The notes below the pieces were generated by a model. That model was not told the DNA's origin. It worked only from the letters and a program-made list of their open reading frames with translations, and ran no database searches. Of a stretch of 64,000 nt of DNA, positions 17,057-26,248 are shown piece by piece (position 1 is the first letter of the stretch; each line of letters opens with the position of its first letter). Location: the NCBI RefSeq assembly GCF_037975215.1, contig NZ_CP150239.1, positions 2,766,001-2,830,000 of the forward strand, written 5' to 3'. A program made the translations under genes and the position numbers. This DNA is from Solibacillus sp. FSL R5-0449 (GTDB lineage: Bacteria; Bacillota; Bacilli; Bacillales_A; Planococcaceae).

Positions 17057-18234
17057 TATTCTTCCACCTCATTTCTTGGAAGTGCAGCAGGCGGACCAAT
17101 ATAACCCGGTCCTTTTATTTTTGCCTTAACCTGAATTTTTATCTCGATTTCAGAGTATTTTTCATCCCAATTGTCTTTAACTTTATTCCATTCGTTTGGA
17201 TATTTTTGATGAAACCGTCTCCCGAAATTTGCCGCATCTGCATGGAACTCTTTTTGGAGCTGTTCAATCGTCTTGGATATTCGTTCCCTTAAACCTGTTT
17301 CATACTCTTTTTCGATGGTTTTGATGACATCTTTGTTCATAAGATTTAAATGAGTTTCATTTTGAACAATGTCTCCGCTAATTCCAATATGGAGATTCAT
17401 TATCCAGTTGCCATCTGCAATTTCGGGACTGAATTTAACCTTACCTGATGTTGGTGTCATTGCAATTTCCCCGTCTTCCCCTTCAAGCTTAATTGAAATT
17501 GTACTTCTCTTTACTTCGTCTTTTAACCACAGTAAGCTGCGGGCCTCCTCTTTATTCAACGTTCCTGCCATTTGATCTTCCTTAAAAATGGCTGTCCCAT
17601 GAATAATTGGTATTGTTTCATTAGGTTTTTTTGCTTGTTCTGTTAATTCAAGCTTTTTAATATAGGGCATTGAAACACTTTCACTAGTTCCCATTAAAGC
17701 CATATCGACATCTCTTAACGTTGTTTTGATACCGGATTCTTCCTCTACCAATTTTCTAAGCGCCTCTCCCGAGTATCTTTCTAAAGGAGGAACTAACGTC
17801 AGCATCTCCATTGCTTCGCCTTCACTTACAAATAGCAAAGAATTTCCACGAGGACTAGGATGACGAACCAGAAAGTCTATTTCATTGCGAATCCCTTTCT
17901 TGGCAAGTTCCTCACCCAAAATATAGATTTTACATTGCCCCCAGAAGAGTCTTCTCGGGACATGTTCTTGTAGATTGGCAATGGCAGTGGCAAGATTATC
18001 TCCTGTCCCTTCTCGAACAAATGTGGAGCCTGCACTAGGATCCTCGCCACCTTGACCCGTTGTGATTGTACGAGGGATAAATATTTGAACTGACACTCTA
18101 GTTTCTCCATCATCTAAGTAATCTATTGCAGTAGCAGTAATAATTCCTAGGTCCTGCAATTCCACTCTACTCCAACAACCGGAGAGAAGGGGAAGGATAA
18201 ATAAAAGCATTAAAATAAGATAGTTTTTCTTCAA
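17056..18234 (-). CDS. Ger(x)C-family germinant-receptor lipoprotein (C subunit), 392 aa
   Basis: Signal peptide with lipobox LLSGC (Cys20), then the GerC opening WSRVELQDLGIITATAIDYL and a full-length GerC body with the typical central segment RLFWGQCKIYILGEELAKKG. C subunits are lipid-anchored on the outer face of the spore inner membrane and needed for receptor function. The ATG overlaps the B-subunit stop (ATGA). Length normal. Confidence 0.95.
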   Translation of the reverse strand: MKKNYLILMLLFILPLLSGCWSRVELQDLGIITATAIDYLDDGETRVSVQIFIPRTITTGQGGEDPSAGSTFVREGTGDNLATAIANLQEHVPRRLFWGQCKIYILGEELAKKGIRNEIDFLVRHPSPRGNSLLFVSEGEAMEMLTLVPPLERYSGEALRKLVEEESGIKTTLRDVDMALMGTSESVSMPYIKKLELTEQAKKPNETIPIIHGTAIFKEDQMAGTLNKEEARSLLWLKDEVKRSTISIKLEGEDGEIAMTPTSGKVKFSPEIADGNWIMNLHIGISGDIVQNETHLNLMNKDVIKTIEKEYETGLRERISKTIEQLQKEFHADAANFGRRFHQKYPNEWNKVKDNWDEKYSEIEIKIQVKAKIKGPGYIGPPAALPRNEVEE

Positions 18235-19322
18235 CCGCTTTCACTTCTTTTTCTTCGTGCATAAGCAATCAGCAGTAAAATCAGCGGCAGAATAGTCTGA
18301 ACAAGCACAAAATAAAAAGGCATAATAGTGGACATATAGTCTACCAAAACTACTAAATTTGGAATGTCCCAATAACTGAAGAAAATTATAAATACGCTTA
18401 GAGGAAACACAATCAGCCGATAATCTGAAAGTCGAAATAACTGCGCAAGCCCTAAGCTGGATACATATAAAAATATGGCTATTTTAACAAAGCTTCCCAG
18501 AATCCAGGAAGCCATGATAATTACTTCAAAGTTCTCGAAAAATCCTAATACGTTAATGGCACGGACAATTGAGTATACTGGATAAAATTGATTGGCAGAT
18601 GACACCCCTAAAAAAGTGAGAACAAAAAAGTTAACGTATAACAGCATTAGCATAACGTAGAAGGAAGCCCTCATCCCGGATTTCAAACTCTCTTTTGAGT
18701 TCTTAATGAAAGGGAAAATAAAGGCTAAAATAAAAAACTCACTAAACCATGCTTGATGTATAAAGCCGCCCTTCAGGACAGGGAGTAATCCATTTTCTAA
18801 AATCGGAAGCATATTAGAGACGTCAATATCCTTAATCAGAAAAAGTAGGGATACCGCTGTGCTTAGATAAAGTGTCGTGCAAATAACAGCAGCCCTTGCA
18901 ATCACTTCAATTCCACCACGCACGGCCATTGCACTGACTAAAACAATTGTGACGGAAATTAAGATGGTAGGTGTTTCTAGCAGTACATTATTAGTAATGA
19001 AGTCGGAATACTGTCTGACTATGATTCCCGTATTATGAATATAAAAGGAGATTAGAACAAAGCCGAATATCTTTCCTAACAGCTTTCCCAAAATCTCTTC
19101 ACTATATTGAACAGGGGTCATCTTCGGAAATAGTTGATGAAGCTTCCAAGCTATAAACACCGTTAGAAAACCTAAGAAAGAACCTGCGATTGGAGTCATC
19201 CACATATCATGCTGGGCAAATTTGGCGGCTGCGGATGGAATTGATAATATACCGGTCGCGATTATAGTCGGAACGATTAAAATTTCCATCTGAAGGCTTG
19301 AGATTCTTCCTTTTTCCAACAA
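18231..19322 (-). CDS. GerB-family germinant-receptor permease-like subunit, 363 aa
   Basis: Ten hydrophobic segments in the APC-transporter-like layout of B subunits, opening with ISSLQMEILIVPTIIATGIL. Conserved features include the stretch after PVQYSEEILGK. B subunits carry the germinant-binding site. It lies 35 bases after the A-subunit stop and overlaps the C gene by 4 bases. The germinant cannot be predicted from sequence. Confidence 0.94.
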   Translation of the reverse strand: MLEKGRISSLQMEILIVPTIIATGILSIPSAAAKFAQHDMWMTPIAGSFLGFLTVFIAWKLHQLFPKMTPVQYSEEILGKLLGKIFGFVLISFYIHNTGIIVRQYSDFITNNVLLETPTILISVTIVLVSAMAVRGGIEVIARAAVICTTLYLSTAVSLLFLIKDIDVSNMLPILENGLLPVLKGGFIHQAWFSEFFILAFIFPFIKNSKESLKSGMRASFYVMLMLLYVNFFVLTFLGVSSANQFYPVYSIVRAINVLGFFENFEVIIMASWILGSFVKIAIFLYVSSLGLAQLFRLSDYRLIVFPLSVFIIFFSYWDIPNLVVLVDYMSTIMPFYFVLVQTILPLILLLIAYARRKRSESG

Positions 19323-19357
19323 AATACTTCACCTCCATCTTATTGTAGTGTTTATCA

Positions 19358-20884
19358 TTAAGGACCTGGTTTTAAATTCGTTCCTTGTCTCGTTTCATTA
19401 AAATCACCCGTTAAGTGCGGACGCTTGTTCATTTTCCATAAAGGAGAACGTAGAATTGTATCTCTCAGCGGATGTTTTTGCAGTGTGTTGACCGGGCTTA
19501 AATACGGAATGCCAAATGATCTTAATGTGGATAAATGTATAATGAGCATAATAAATGCAAGCATCACTCCAACTAATCCTAATACGCCTGCTAAAAGTAT
19601 GATAGGGAACCTTAAGAGGCGAATGGCAAGCCCAACCGAATAACGAGGGACCATAAAAGAGGCGATTCCGGTGATACTGACCACAATAATCATAGGGGCA
19701 GAAACAATCCCTGCTTGAACCGCTGCCTGTCCAATCACAAGTGCACCAACAATACTAACAGCAGAACCAACCTGTTTAGGAAGACGTATTCCAGCTTCAC
19801 GTAATGCTTCAAAGGCGATCTCCATGATAATTACTTCTACAAGGGCAGGAAAAGGGACACTTTCTCTGGAAGATGCAATACTTAGCAGTAAGTCCGTTGG
19901 AACCATTTCCTGATGAAACGTCGTAATAGCGACATAAACAGAAGGGAGAAATAAGGCGATTATTAAAAAAAGAAACCGGAGAGTTCTGATAAATGACCCA
20001 ATCCAAAATCGTTCATAATAGTCTTCCTGAGATTGAAAAAGACTAAAGAAACTCACAGGTACAATCAATGCAAAAGGTGTCCCTTCAATCATTAAAACGG
20101 CTCGGCCTTCCAGTAAGTTAGCGCAAACTACATCTGGCCGTTCCGTATACAATACTTGCGGAAAAGGAGAATAGGTACTTTCTTCAATAAATTGTTCGAT
20201 ATACCCGCTTTCCAGCACCCCATCAATATCAATGCGGTTAAGCCGATTTTCTATTTCCTCAAGTAAGGTTTTATCTGCTAACCCCTCAATATAAGCAATC
20301 GCGACCTTTGTTTTCGTATATTTTCCGACAGTGACGCTTCTCATTTTCAGTGCCGGGTCTTTAATGATGCGTCGTACTAAAGAAGTATTGGTTCCAAGTG
20401 ATTCAGTGAAACCTTCTCTTGACCCTCGAATGGCAGTTTCGGCTTGGGGTTCCTCAATCGAACGTTTTTCAAATTTTACTAGCCCCAAGGCTAAAGCTTC
20501 CTCTGACCCGTTCAAAAGCAGAAGGGGGTTTCCGCCTGCAATTGCCTCGACACAGGCTACATACGTGGAAACTTTATCTATATTTGCAATCGGCAATCGG
20601 TGTTTAATAGAAAGGAGCATGTTTGTTTCATCGAACTCTTTTTCATTCAGTAATGTTTCAAGTACCTGATCTTCAAGCTTTTGGGTATCGCTTAATCCTT
20701 CTATATAAATAACGGCTACCTCGTTCTTACCGGCAATAAAAGAACAAAAAACTACATCCGGACTATCCTTGTATAGAGCGGAGAAAAAATTTAAGTTATC
20801 TTCAAGCTTCTTTGATAATGGGATGTCCTGGGATACGGAATCCTTTTCCTCTTTCTTTAAAGAACGCGATCTAATATAAATCAC
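19358..20884 (-). CDS. GerA-family germinant-receptor A subunit, 508 aa
   Basis: A soluble N-terminal half (two alpha/beta subdomains, with DVVFCSFIAGKNEVAVIYIE), then the conserved block ESTYSPFPQVLYTERPDVV and EGRAVLMIEGTPFALIVPV, and about five to six membrane helices with RESVPFPALVEVIIMEIAFE. These are GerA hallmarks; A subunits form the ligand-gated oligomer in the spore membrane. A GTG at 20884 gives the longest frame, but GAGGTGA overlaps it, so the true start may be a few codons later. First gene of the operon. Confidence 0.94.
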   Translation of the reverse strand: MIYIRSRSLKKEEKDSVSQDIPLSKKLEDNLNFFSALYKDSPDVVFCSFIAGKNEVAVIYIEGLSDTQKLEDQVLETLLNEKEFDETNMLLSIKHRLPIANIDKVSTYVACVEAIAGGNPLLLLNGSEEALALGLVKFEKRSIEEPQAETAIRGSREGFTESLGTNTSLVRRIIKDPALKMRSVTVGKYTKTKVAIAYIEGLADKTLLEEIENRLNRIDIDGVLESGYIEQFIEESTYSPFPQVLYTERPDVVCANLLEGRAVLMIEGTPFALIVPVSFFSLFQSQEDYYERFWIGSFIRTLRFLFLIIALFLPSVYVAITTFHQEMVPTDLLLSIASSRESVPFPALVEVIIMEIAFEALREAGIRLPKQVGSAVSIVGALVIGQAAVQAGIVSAPMIIVVSITGIASFMVPRYSVGLAIRLLRFPIILLAGVLGLVGVMLAFIMLIIHLSTLRSFGIPYLSPVNTLQKHPLRDTILRSPLWKMNKRPHLTGDFNETRQGTNLKPGP

Positions 20885-21487
20885 CTCAATTTCCGTCGAA
20901 ACATTACTTTAAATCTAACCTAGATAAAACAAAAATATACATACCGGCAATAAGGAAGGAGAATCAAAGATCAAATAAAAATACTGTGTTGTGTTGTAGT
21001 GATTTTATTAATTAAAAAAAATGAGGAGTTAACTATTTATATGTAATGATTAAATAAGGATTGGTTAATGATTTTCAATCATCGGGCGTTGTTGGGGAAC
21101 AACGCTCTTAGGAAACCCTCAATTAGAAAAAAAGTTGCTCCACAATATGGCCCGATTATTGAATAAGTAAAAACCTGCATTCCCATACAGGTTTCTTATC
21201 AAACTTTATTATAAATGATCAAACTTAAATATAACTCAATCTTTATTAAAAGACCACAACTAAGAGATTACATTTTGTCCTTTCCTTAGTAGCTTGTTTG
21301 TTTAACCATAGTGAAAACCAAAAACACATTTATGTTTTATACCATCTATTAGTACACTCATGAATAATATTCTTTTAGGCATAAAATATACTTCATACTA
21401 GAATATTTGTTAATATTTGGTTGTAAGTTCTAGTAACTTTCAAACTAATGGTTTGCATAGGAGAAATATAGAGTGTCGTTGTTCTTA
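20885..21487. other. Gene-free stretch between the ger operon and the subtilase cassette
   Basis: Holds the ger promoter side, a GCGTTGTT / AACAACGC hairpin (about 21084-21104), the family A repeat at 21134-21167 and long A+T-rich DNA leading to the structured leader at 21488. No gene seen. Confidence 0.55.
21134..21167. repeat. Family A palindromic repeat
   Basis: GTTGCTCCACAATATGGCCC then GATTATTGAATAAG; typical family A centre and right arm, altered left arm. Confidence 0.8.
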
Positions 21488-21591
21488 CCTGGAAGTCGTA
21501 GGTACATAAAATGAAGGAGATAGTTTATAGACATTATAAGGTAAATATGAGCATTGAGGGGATTGACCTAACCTCTGATGCTTCCACCAGG
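21488..21591 (+). ncRNA. Candidate structured leader RNA upstream of the secreted-protein operon
   Basis: An outer pairing CCTGG (21488-21492) with CCAGG (21587-21591) encloses a second stem: GCATTGAGG (21551-21559) with CCTCTGATGC (21572-21581), nine pairs with a one-base bulge. A 28-codon frame (ATG 21511 to TGA 21597) spans the same segment and could instead be a leader peptide. It ends about 85 bases before the secreted-protein start. I match it to no known riboswitch class. Confidence 0.35.
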
Positions 21592-21678
21592 AGTTGAGAA
21601 TATCGTTTCTATATGGTACCTAAGCTATTAGTGATGTTCAAAATTATGTATTTACTCAAATGGATGGGGGATTTTCAC

Positions 21679-22665
21679 ATGAAAAAAGGTTATATATCTT
21701 CACTTGTAGCTGCATTAGTACTTTCAGTTTCTTTACCTGTTGGCGCTGCAAATGTATCTATTGAAAATGTTAATAATACTCTTGTTGAAAAAGGATTAGA
21801 TAAGTCTATTGTAGAGTTAATGCCTATTTCTGAAAAAGATGAAATTTATAAAGCATTAATTGAGAATCCAGATAATGTTCAAATTACACATTCTTTTATG
21901 AATGTTGATAATTTAGCTCAAATTGAATATTTTACTAATACGGATGACCAAGAACTATTAAAGACAGGGATAACTAATGAAGACATTAAAAGTATTAGGA
22001 AGTCGTTAAAAAAATTAGAAGACTTTACTTTTGATGAATTAAACAAAAAAAAGGAAATTAGTAATTTCGAATATAAATTACTTCAAAAAGCATTGACAAA
22101 GAACCCTAATTATAAAAATCAAAAAGTACCTAAAAACAATGAGGTTACTTCATCAGGTCAAATCTCAAGTTCAAAACTCGCTTTTGATATGGTAGTAACT
22201 AATAAAACTGCTTCATACCCTTTGTACTCGGTATATATGTATTACAATTGGTCTAGTCCATACTTTACCGATATTTTCAATGACAAAATAGGAGTGGTCT
22301 GGAGTGGGGATTTTAATACTCAAAAAATAACTACTAATGCTGATTACTATAAGGCAAGCTATGAATTAAGTAAATACTATGATAAGCATGGGTCTTATAA
22401 TTTAGAAGTATCTCAGACTCCAAACACAGGTATAGTATTTTCTACTCCACAATCTAAATCTGTAGGAACTGCTCAAAATAAGTTTGGGACAATGAATTTT
22501 GAAATTTATAAAAATAGTAAAAGTAATGAGTCTAAAAAAATTGTGTCTCAGTATGCCCATGCTATAACAGCTATCGGTGGAGTATCACTTAGCATTCCGC
22601 CCTCAGTTGATATTGGTGTAGGTTATGATAGTAGTCCACAAAGAGCTGCAAACATAACAAATTAA
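21679..22665 (+). CDS. Secreted protein of unknown function, 328 aa
   Basis: Signal peptide (KKGYISSLVAALVLSVSLPV then GAA, likely cut near residue 23). It is followed by a helical, lysine-rich pro-region-like stretch of about 140 residues and a beta-rich C-terminal domain (YPLYSVYMYYNWSSPYFTDI, IGVVWSGDFNT). I chose the ATG at 21679 because GGGGG stands 8 bases before it and the signal peptide begins there. No known family. It is 56 bases before a subtilase gene on the same strand, so it may be that protease's substrate, inhibitor or partner. Confidence 0.7.
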   Translation: MKKGYISSLVAALVLSVSLPVGAANVSIENVNNTLVEKGLDKSIVELMPISEKDEIYKALIENPDNVQITHSFMNVDNLAQIEYFTNTDDQELLKTGITNEDIKSIRKSLKKLEDFTFDELNKKKEISNFEYKLLQKALTKNPNYKNQKVPKNNEVTSSGQISSSKLAFDMVVTNKTASYPLYSVYMYYNWSSPYFTDIFNDKIGVVWSGDFNTQKITTNADYYKASYELSKYYDKHGSYNLEVSQTPNTGIVFSTPQSKSVGTAQNKFGTMNFEIYKNSKSNESKKIVSQYAHAITAIGGVSLSIPPSVDIGVGYDSSPQRAANITN

Positions 22666-22721
22666 ATTTATATCTCCAGGTTTAATTAAATCTGGAGATA
22701 TTTTTATAAAGGGAGTCTAAA

Positions 22722-23759
22722 ATGAAAAGCATACCCAAATTTTCTATTATACTTATTTTAACTTTATTGTTTTTATCCTATATTTTTATTTTCAATAATG
22801 CACCAAAAGAAGCAATTTTAGTACCTGAAACACAATGGGCACTTAATAATAATGGACAACTCATCAAGGAGGTAAATGGAAAAAAAGATGTTGATATAAA
22901 TGCTGTTGAGGCTTGGGAAATAACTAAAGGGAATTCTGACGTAGTAATTGGTGTAATTGATACGGGTATTGAGGTTTCCAACAAGAATTTAGAATCATCT
23001 ATATACATAAATGATCAAGAAATCCCAAATAATGGTATAGATGATGATAAAAATGGTTACATAGATGATATAAACGGATGGGATTTCTATAATAATGATA
23101 ATACGTTATATGATGATTTACTTTGGGACCATCATGGTACATTTATTACTTCCCTTATAGTAAGTAATCATTCAGATGATAATAAAATTTGGGGTATTGC
23201 TCCAAATGTAAAAGTTCTACCTATGAAATTTTTACAGGGCTCGTCGGGGAATATTAATGATGCAATAAGAGCTATTGACTATGCTTACTCAATGGGAGTA
23301 AGAATAATAAATTGCAGTTGGGATATGTTAGAATTTAATGATACCTTATATAAAAAGATGAAAGAATATAAGGACGTGTTGTTTATAACGTCAGCAGGTA
23401 AGGAGGATTTTAATTTAATTGATGATAAAATCTATCCTTGTGCGTTTGATCTTAAAAACGTTATTTGTGTTAAAGCAATAGATAACAAGGGAGATAAATA
23501 TGTTTATTCTGGGTATGGATTAGATAATATAGTTGCTGCTCCAGGTGTTGAACTTACAGGACTTATGCCTGAGAATGAAAATTTTTCTTATTCAGGTACT
23601 TCCTTTGCCACTGCCTATGTCAGTGGAATTGCTGCACTTATAAAAAGTAATAATCCAAACTTAAATAGCATTGAAATAGCTGAAATATTAATTAAAAGTA
23701 GAAAAGGTTCTGACAAGGGATATATTATAGATGCAGAAAAAGCCCTAAAATCCAAATAG
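22722..23759 (+). CDS. Membrane-anchored S8 (subtilisin-like) peptidase, 345 aa
   Basis: Uncleaved-looking N-terminal helix (IILILTLLFLSYIFIF) then a peptidase S8 domain with D80 (VIDTG), H138 (DHHGT) and S293 (GTSFATAYVSG). A Ca-binding-like loop DDDKNGYIDDINGWDF lies between the first two. The usual oxyanion-hole Asn (AAGN) reads SAGKED here, so Asn is replaced by Lys. No long propeptide. It could be an active atypical protease or a pseudoprotease. GGGAG precedes the ATG; a short hairpin-like AAATCTGGAGATATT region separates it from the upstream gene. Confidence 0.88.
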   Translation: MKSIPKFSIILILTLLFLSYIFIFNNAPKEAILVPETQWALNNNGQLIKEVNGKKDVDINAVEAWEITKGNSDVVIGVIDTGIEVSNKNLESSIYINDQEIPNNGIDDDKNGYIDDINGWDFYNNDNTLYDDLLWDHHGTFITSLIVSNHSDDNKIWGIAPNVKVLPMKFLQGSSGNINDAIRAIDYAYSMGVRIINCSWDMLEFNDTLYKKMKEYKDVLFITSAGKEDFNLIDDKIYPCAFDLKNVICVKAIDNKGDKYVYSGYGLDNIVAAPGVELTGLMPENENFSYSGTSFATAYVSGIAALIKSNNPNLNSIEIAEILIKSRKGSDKGYIIDAEKALKSK

Positions 23760-23844
23760 TCGACATTACAGCTTTTTATTTATACTTACTATTATAAGGG
23801 CAACGAGAAAGAAATTTAATATATAGATTAAAGGAGGCAATTAA

Positions 23845-24087
23845 ATGTTAAAATATTCTTTAGGAATAATGGTTTTGGTAATACTGTTCCAAGTTTTTTC
23901 AAAATCAAAAAATATGAATCTGTTTCTCCCTATATTTTTCACCTTGCTAACCATAGTTCCTATATTATTAAAAACAGATTTTGGATTATTAACAATACCC
24001 TATATTATATTTTTATTGATACTATGGATAGTATTTATGTATAAGAGAGTGAGGATTTTTGCCCGTTCAAAGAGTGACATATATTAA
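23845..24087 (+). CDS. Small three-segment membrane protein, 80 aa
   Basis: Hydrophobic segments about residues 4-19, 25-42 and 47-66, then a basic tail (MYKRVRIFARSKSD). AAAGGAGGC precedes the ATG. 85 bases after the subtilase gene and before the terminator, so probably the last gene of a three-gene unit. Not recognised; an immunity or accessory role is only a guess from position. Confidence 0.6.
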   Translation: MLKYSLGIMVLVILFQVFSKSKNMNLFLPIFFTLLTIVPILLKTDFGLLTIPYIIFLLILWIVFMYKRVRIFARSKSDIY

Positions 24088-24148
24088 TAATAAATAATAT
24101 GTCTTTAAATGCTTTAGAATCCTATTTGAGAACGCATCCATAAAGAAC

Positions 24149-24190
24149 GGCACTATTCCTTTTAATAGTGAATAGTGCCAATTATTTTTC
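24149..24190 (+). terminator. Intrinsic terminator of the subtilase unit
   Basis: GGCACTATTC / GAATAGTGCC stem followed by AATTATTTTTC, 60 bases after the last stop. Confidence 0.8.
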
Positions 24191-24287
24191 AAATTTATAG
24201 CATTTCTACATATATTCAAATTCATTAATTATATGTAATAAACCCGATGTGATTAATAAAGTATACAAAAGTTAACCTTATCAATAA

Positions 24288-24327
24288 AAAATTTGGCTCG
24301 TACATATCAAATGTATGAGCCACTTTT
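24288..24327 (-). terminator. Intrinsic terminator of the ECF operon
   Basis: Minus-strand stem TGGCTCATACAT / ATGTACGAGCCA, followed by AAATTTTTT. Lies 40 bases past the anti-sigma stop. Confidence 0.8.
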
Positions 24328-24367
24328 TGTTCATATAAGTAATGATTAGGGACAAATTTGAACATTG

Positions 24368-25141
24368 CTATTCCTCTGGTTCTGGAAATATTATCATTCC
24401 ATCATGGCTTGTTCTACCATCTATGAAAGGATTTACATTATAGTATTCATCTAATTCATGTAACACTTCATGCAGTTCATCTAAAATTGGGTCCCACCTG
24501 CTTACCTCTTGTTCAAGTGCTTGTTCAGCTATTTGCTTAGCTTTTTTAAATTCTAGTAATTTATCTTCACCAGGTTTAATGTTATCTAAAAATAAAATAA
24601 TGCTTTCTAAATACTCTATAAAAGTAGGATGGTCTACTTCTCCATGTATTCCACCTGCCATATAGATTGAATTCTGTGTAATTACTGCTGCTTTAAGGTG
24701 TGCCGCAAACAGATTATAATTTGGATCTGAATAATCATAGTAAATAACTTTATCAGTGTCAGGGTCACGTTTACTTAAAGTCTCTGCGTCCCATAAGGAG
24801 TATTTCCCCCCGACTACTAATTCTTTCTTTTCCTGTTCCTTATCATTGTCGGGGACGGCTATCGAACCTTCATCATTTTGATTATTGCCTAACTGATTTT
24901 CTGATTGATTTGTTTCGGAGGCATTTTCTAAAACAACATCATTATTACTGATAAAAGTAATGCCCAAAAATAATACTGCTCCAGTTAATACAACTGCAAG
25001 TGCGTTTTGAAAGTAATGTGGCTTCGTTTTTCGATTTTGTTCTACTTTATGAATCTTATCTAATACCATTCTTTTATTTTCTTTTGTAAATGAAGTCTTT
25101 AAATTCTTCTCATAATTTAGTTCTTTAAGATGTTTATCCAA
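24368..25141 (-). CDS. Putative membrane anti-sigma factor, 257 aa
   Basis: A cytosolic N-terminus of about 45 residues, one membrane helix (NALAVVLTGAVLFLGITFI) and an extracellular domain (VVGGKYSLWDAETLSKRDPD, then SIYMAGGIHGEVDHPTF). It overlaps the sigma gene by 8 bases: TTG start with AAAGGAGG upstream, coupled to the sigma stop. Position and topology mark it as the cognate anti-sigma; no zinc-binding ZAS motif is visible. Confidence 0.75.
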   Translation of the reverse strand: MDKHLKELNYEKNLKTSFTKENKRMVLDKIHKVEQNRKTKPHYFQNALAVVLTGAVLFLGITFISNNDVVLENASETNQSENQLGNNQNDEGSIAVPDNDKEQEKKELVVGGKYSLWDAETLSKRDPDTDKVIYYDYSDPNYNLFAAHLKAAVITQNSIYMAGGIHGEVDHPTFIEYLESIILFLDNIKPGEDKLLEFKKAKQIAEQALEQEVSRWDPILDELHEVLHELDEYYNVNPFIDGRTSHDGMIIFPEPEE

Positions 25142-25718
25142 TTATTATACCTCCTTTAACTAACAGGTCTCGTAATTTTTTTCTTGCTCTTAGCATCCGC
25201 GTTTGAAGTGTGCTTTCCTTTTCTTTTAAGATGAAGCTGATTTCTTTTATAGACAATTCTTTGTAATAATAAAGAATTATAACTTCTCGGTATTTAATTG
25301 GTAGTTCCATAATTTTTTCAAAGAGTCCATCTTTTGCTGTCTTTTGAATGTACTCTTCTGCTATATCAATTGTTCGAGATTTATTAGATTCTTGCTGGGT
25401 TAGTCGCTGAATTAAGTTTACAGGGCGTAAACGATGCCTTCTTATGTAATCTTTACACTTGTTTGCAGCAATCGAATAGATCCAGCTTTTAAGAGATGAA
25501 TCCCCCTTAAATGAATCAATCTTCAAATATACGGTCACAAATACTTCTTGTGTTACATCATCAGCATCTGCTTCATTATTCATATATGTATATACGAATT
25601 TTTTTACGTCATCACCATAGGTATCCATAATGTCTTCAATTGCTTCAATTGGGTTTGATTTTATATGTTCAAATGAATCAGTTCTAATATCTATGAGAAA
25701 TCCCTCCTTACTTGCCAA
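25134..25718 (-). CDS. ECF-type RNA polymerase sigma factor, 194 aa
   Basis: Region 2 (NNEADADDVTQEVFVTVYLK, LKSWIYSIAANKCKDYIRRH) and region 4 (LPIKYREVIILYYYKELSIK, KEKESTLQTRMLRARKKL) are clear. The start is a TTG 8 bases after GGGAGGGG. The operon partner is the downstream anti-sigma gene. It likely activates its own operon and perhaps neighbours upon envelope stress. The first of three ECF loci in the window. Confidence 0.92.
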   Translation of the reverse strand: MASKEGFLIDIRTDSFEHIKSNPIEAIEDIMDTYGDDVKKFVYTYMNNEADADDVTQEVFVTVYLKIDSFKGDSSLKSWIYSIAANKCKDYIRRHRLRPVNLIQRLTQQESNKSRTIDIAEEYIQKTAKDGLFEKIMELPIKYREVIILYYYKELSIKEISFILKEKESTLQTRMLRARKKLRDLLVKGGIIIG

Positions 25719-25792
25719 AATTACCCCTCCCTATCATTAGTTCTATATATAAGACGTTACAAACAAAAAAAATATTGCATTTATTTACTAAA

Positions 25793-25828
25793 AAAAGCTC
25801 AATTTGTTAAAAAACAAATTGAGCTTTT
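25793..25828 (-). terminator. Intrinsic terminator of the secreted-protein pair
   Basis: Perfect 16-bp stem AAAAGCTCAATTTGTT / AACAAATTGAGCTTTT, just after the stop at 25844 on the minus strand. Confidence 0.85.
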
Positions 25829-25843
25829 ATCAAATTAGCGAGG

Positions 25844-26209
25844 TTATTCATTTTCTTGCAATGAACTTGGTGCCATACAAACTCCTTCGCATCTAACATA
25901 ACCGCCATATTTTATATATAACTTTTTTGGATTTCTAGAATCCGCTTCATGTGATATATATGTTAAAGTTCCTGAGTAACCGCCTTTATTATATTCAACA
26001 GAGTATGGAACGGGTGGTTGTCCCCAAAAAGTTGAATTAACCTCTACATATCTAGTAGTATAAGTGGATTGTTGAGAAAGTGTATCTTCTTCTACGAAAC
26101 CTATACTTTCCTTATATGTATTAGCAGATGCGAAATTTGTATTAGTAAATAAACATAGTGAAATTATTAAAAAAGCCCCCAACATCTTAAATGCTTTTGT
26201 CATTTTCAT
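25844..26209 (-). CDS. Small secreted protein with C-terminal Cys pair, 121 aa
   Basis: Signal peptide (MLGAFLIISLCLFTNTNFASA), mature part with PYSVEYNKGGYSGTLTY and a closing YVRCEGVCMAP (C-x3-C). The tandem gene at 26249 has the same plan (GTLKL, YVSCYKNC), so they are diverged paralogues. The Cys pair probably forms a disulfide outside the cell. Family unknown to me; a secreted peptide or bacteriocin-like role is possible but unproven. GGAG precedes the start by 8-10 bases. Confidence 0.65.
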   Translation of the reverse strand: MKMTKAFKMLGAFLIISLCLFTNTNFASANTYKESIGFVEEDTLSQQSTYTTRYVEVNSTFWGQPPVPYSVEYNKGGYSGTLTYISHEADSRNPKKLYIKYGGYVRCEGVCMAPSSLQENE

Positions 26210-26248
26210 ATTAATGGAGCATCTCCTTTTTATAAAAAATAATATTTA

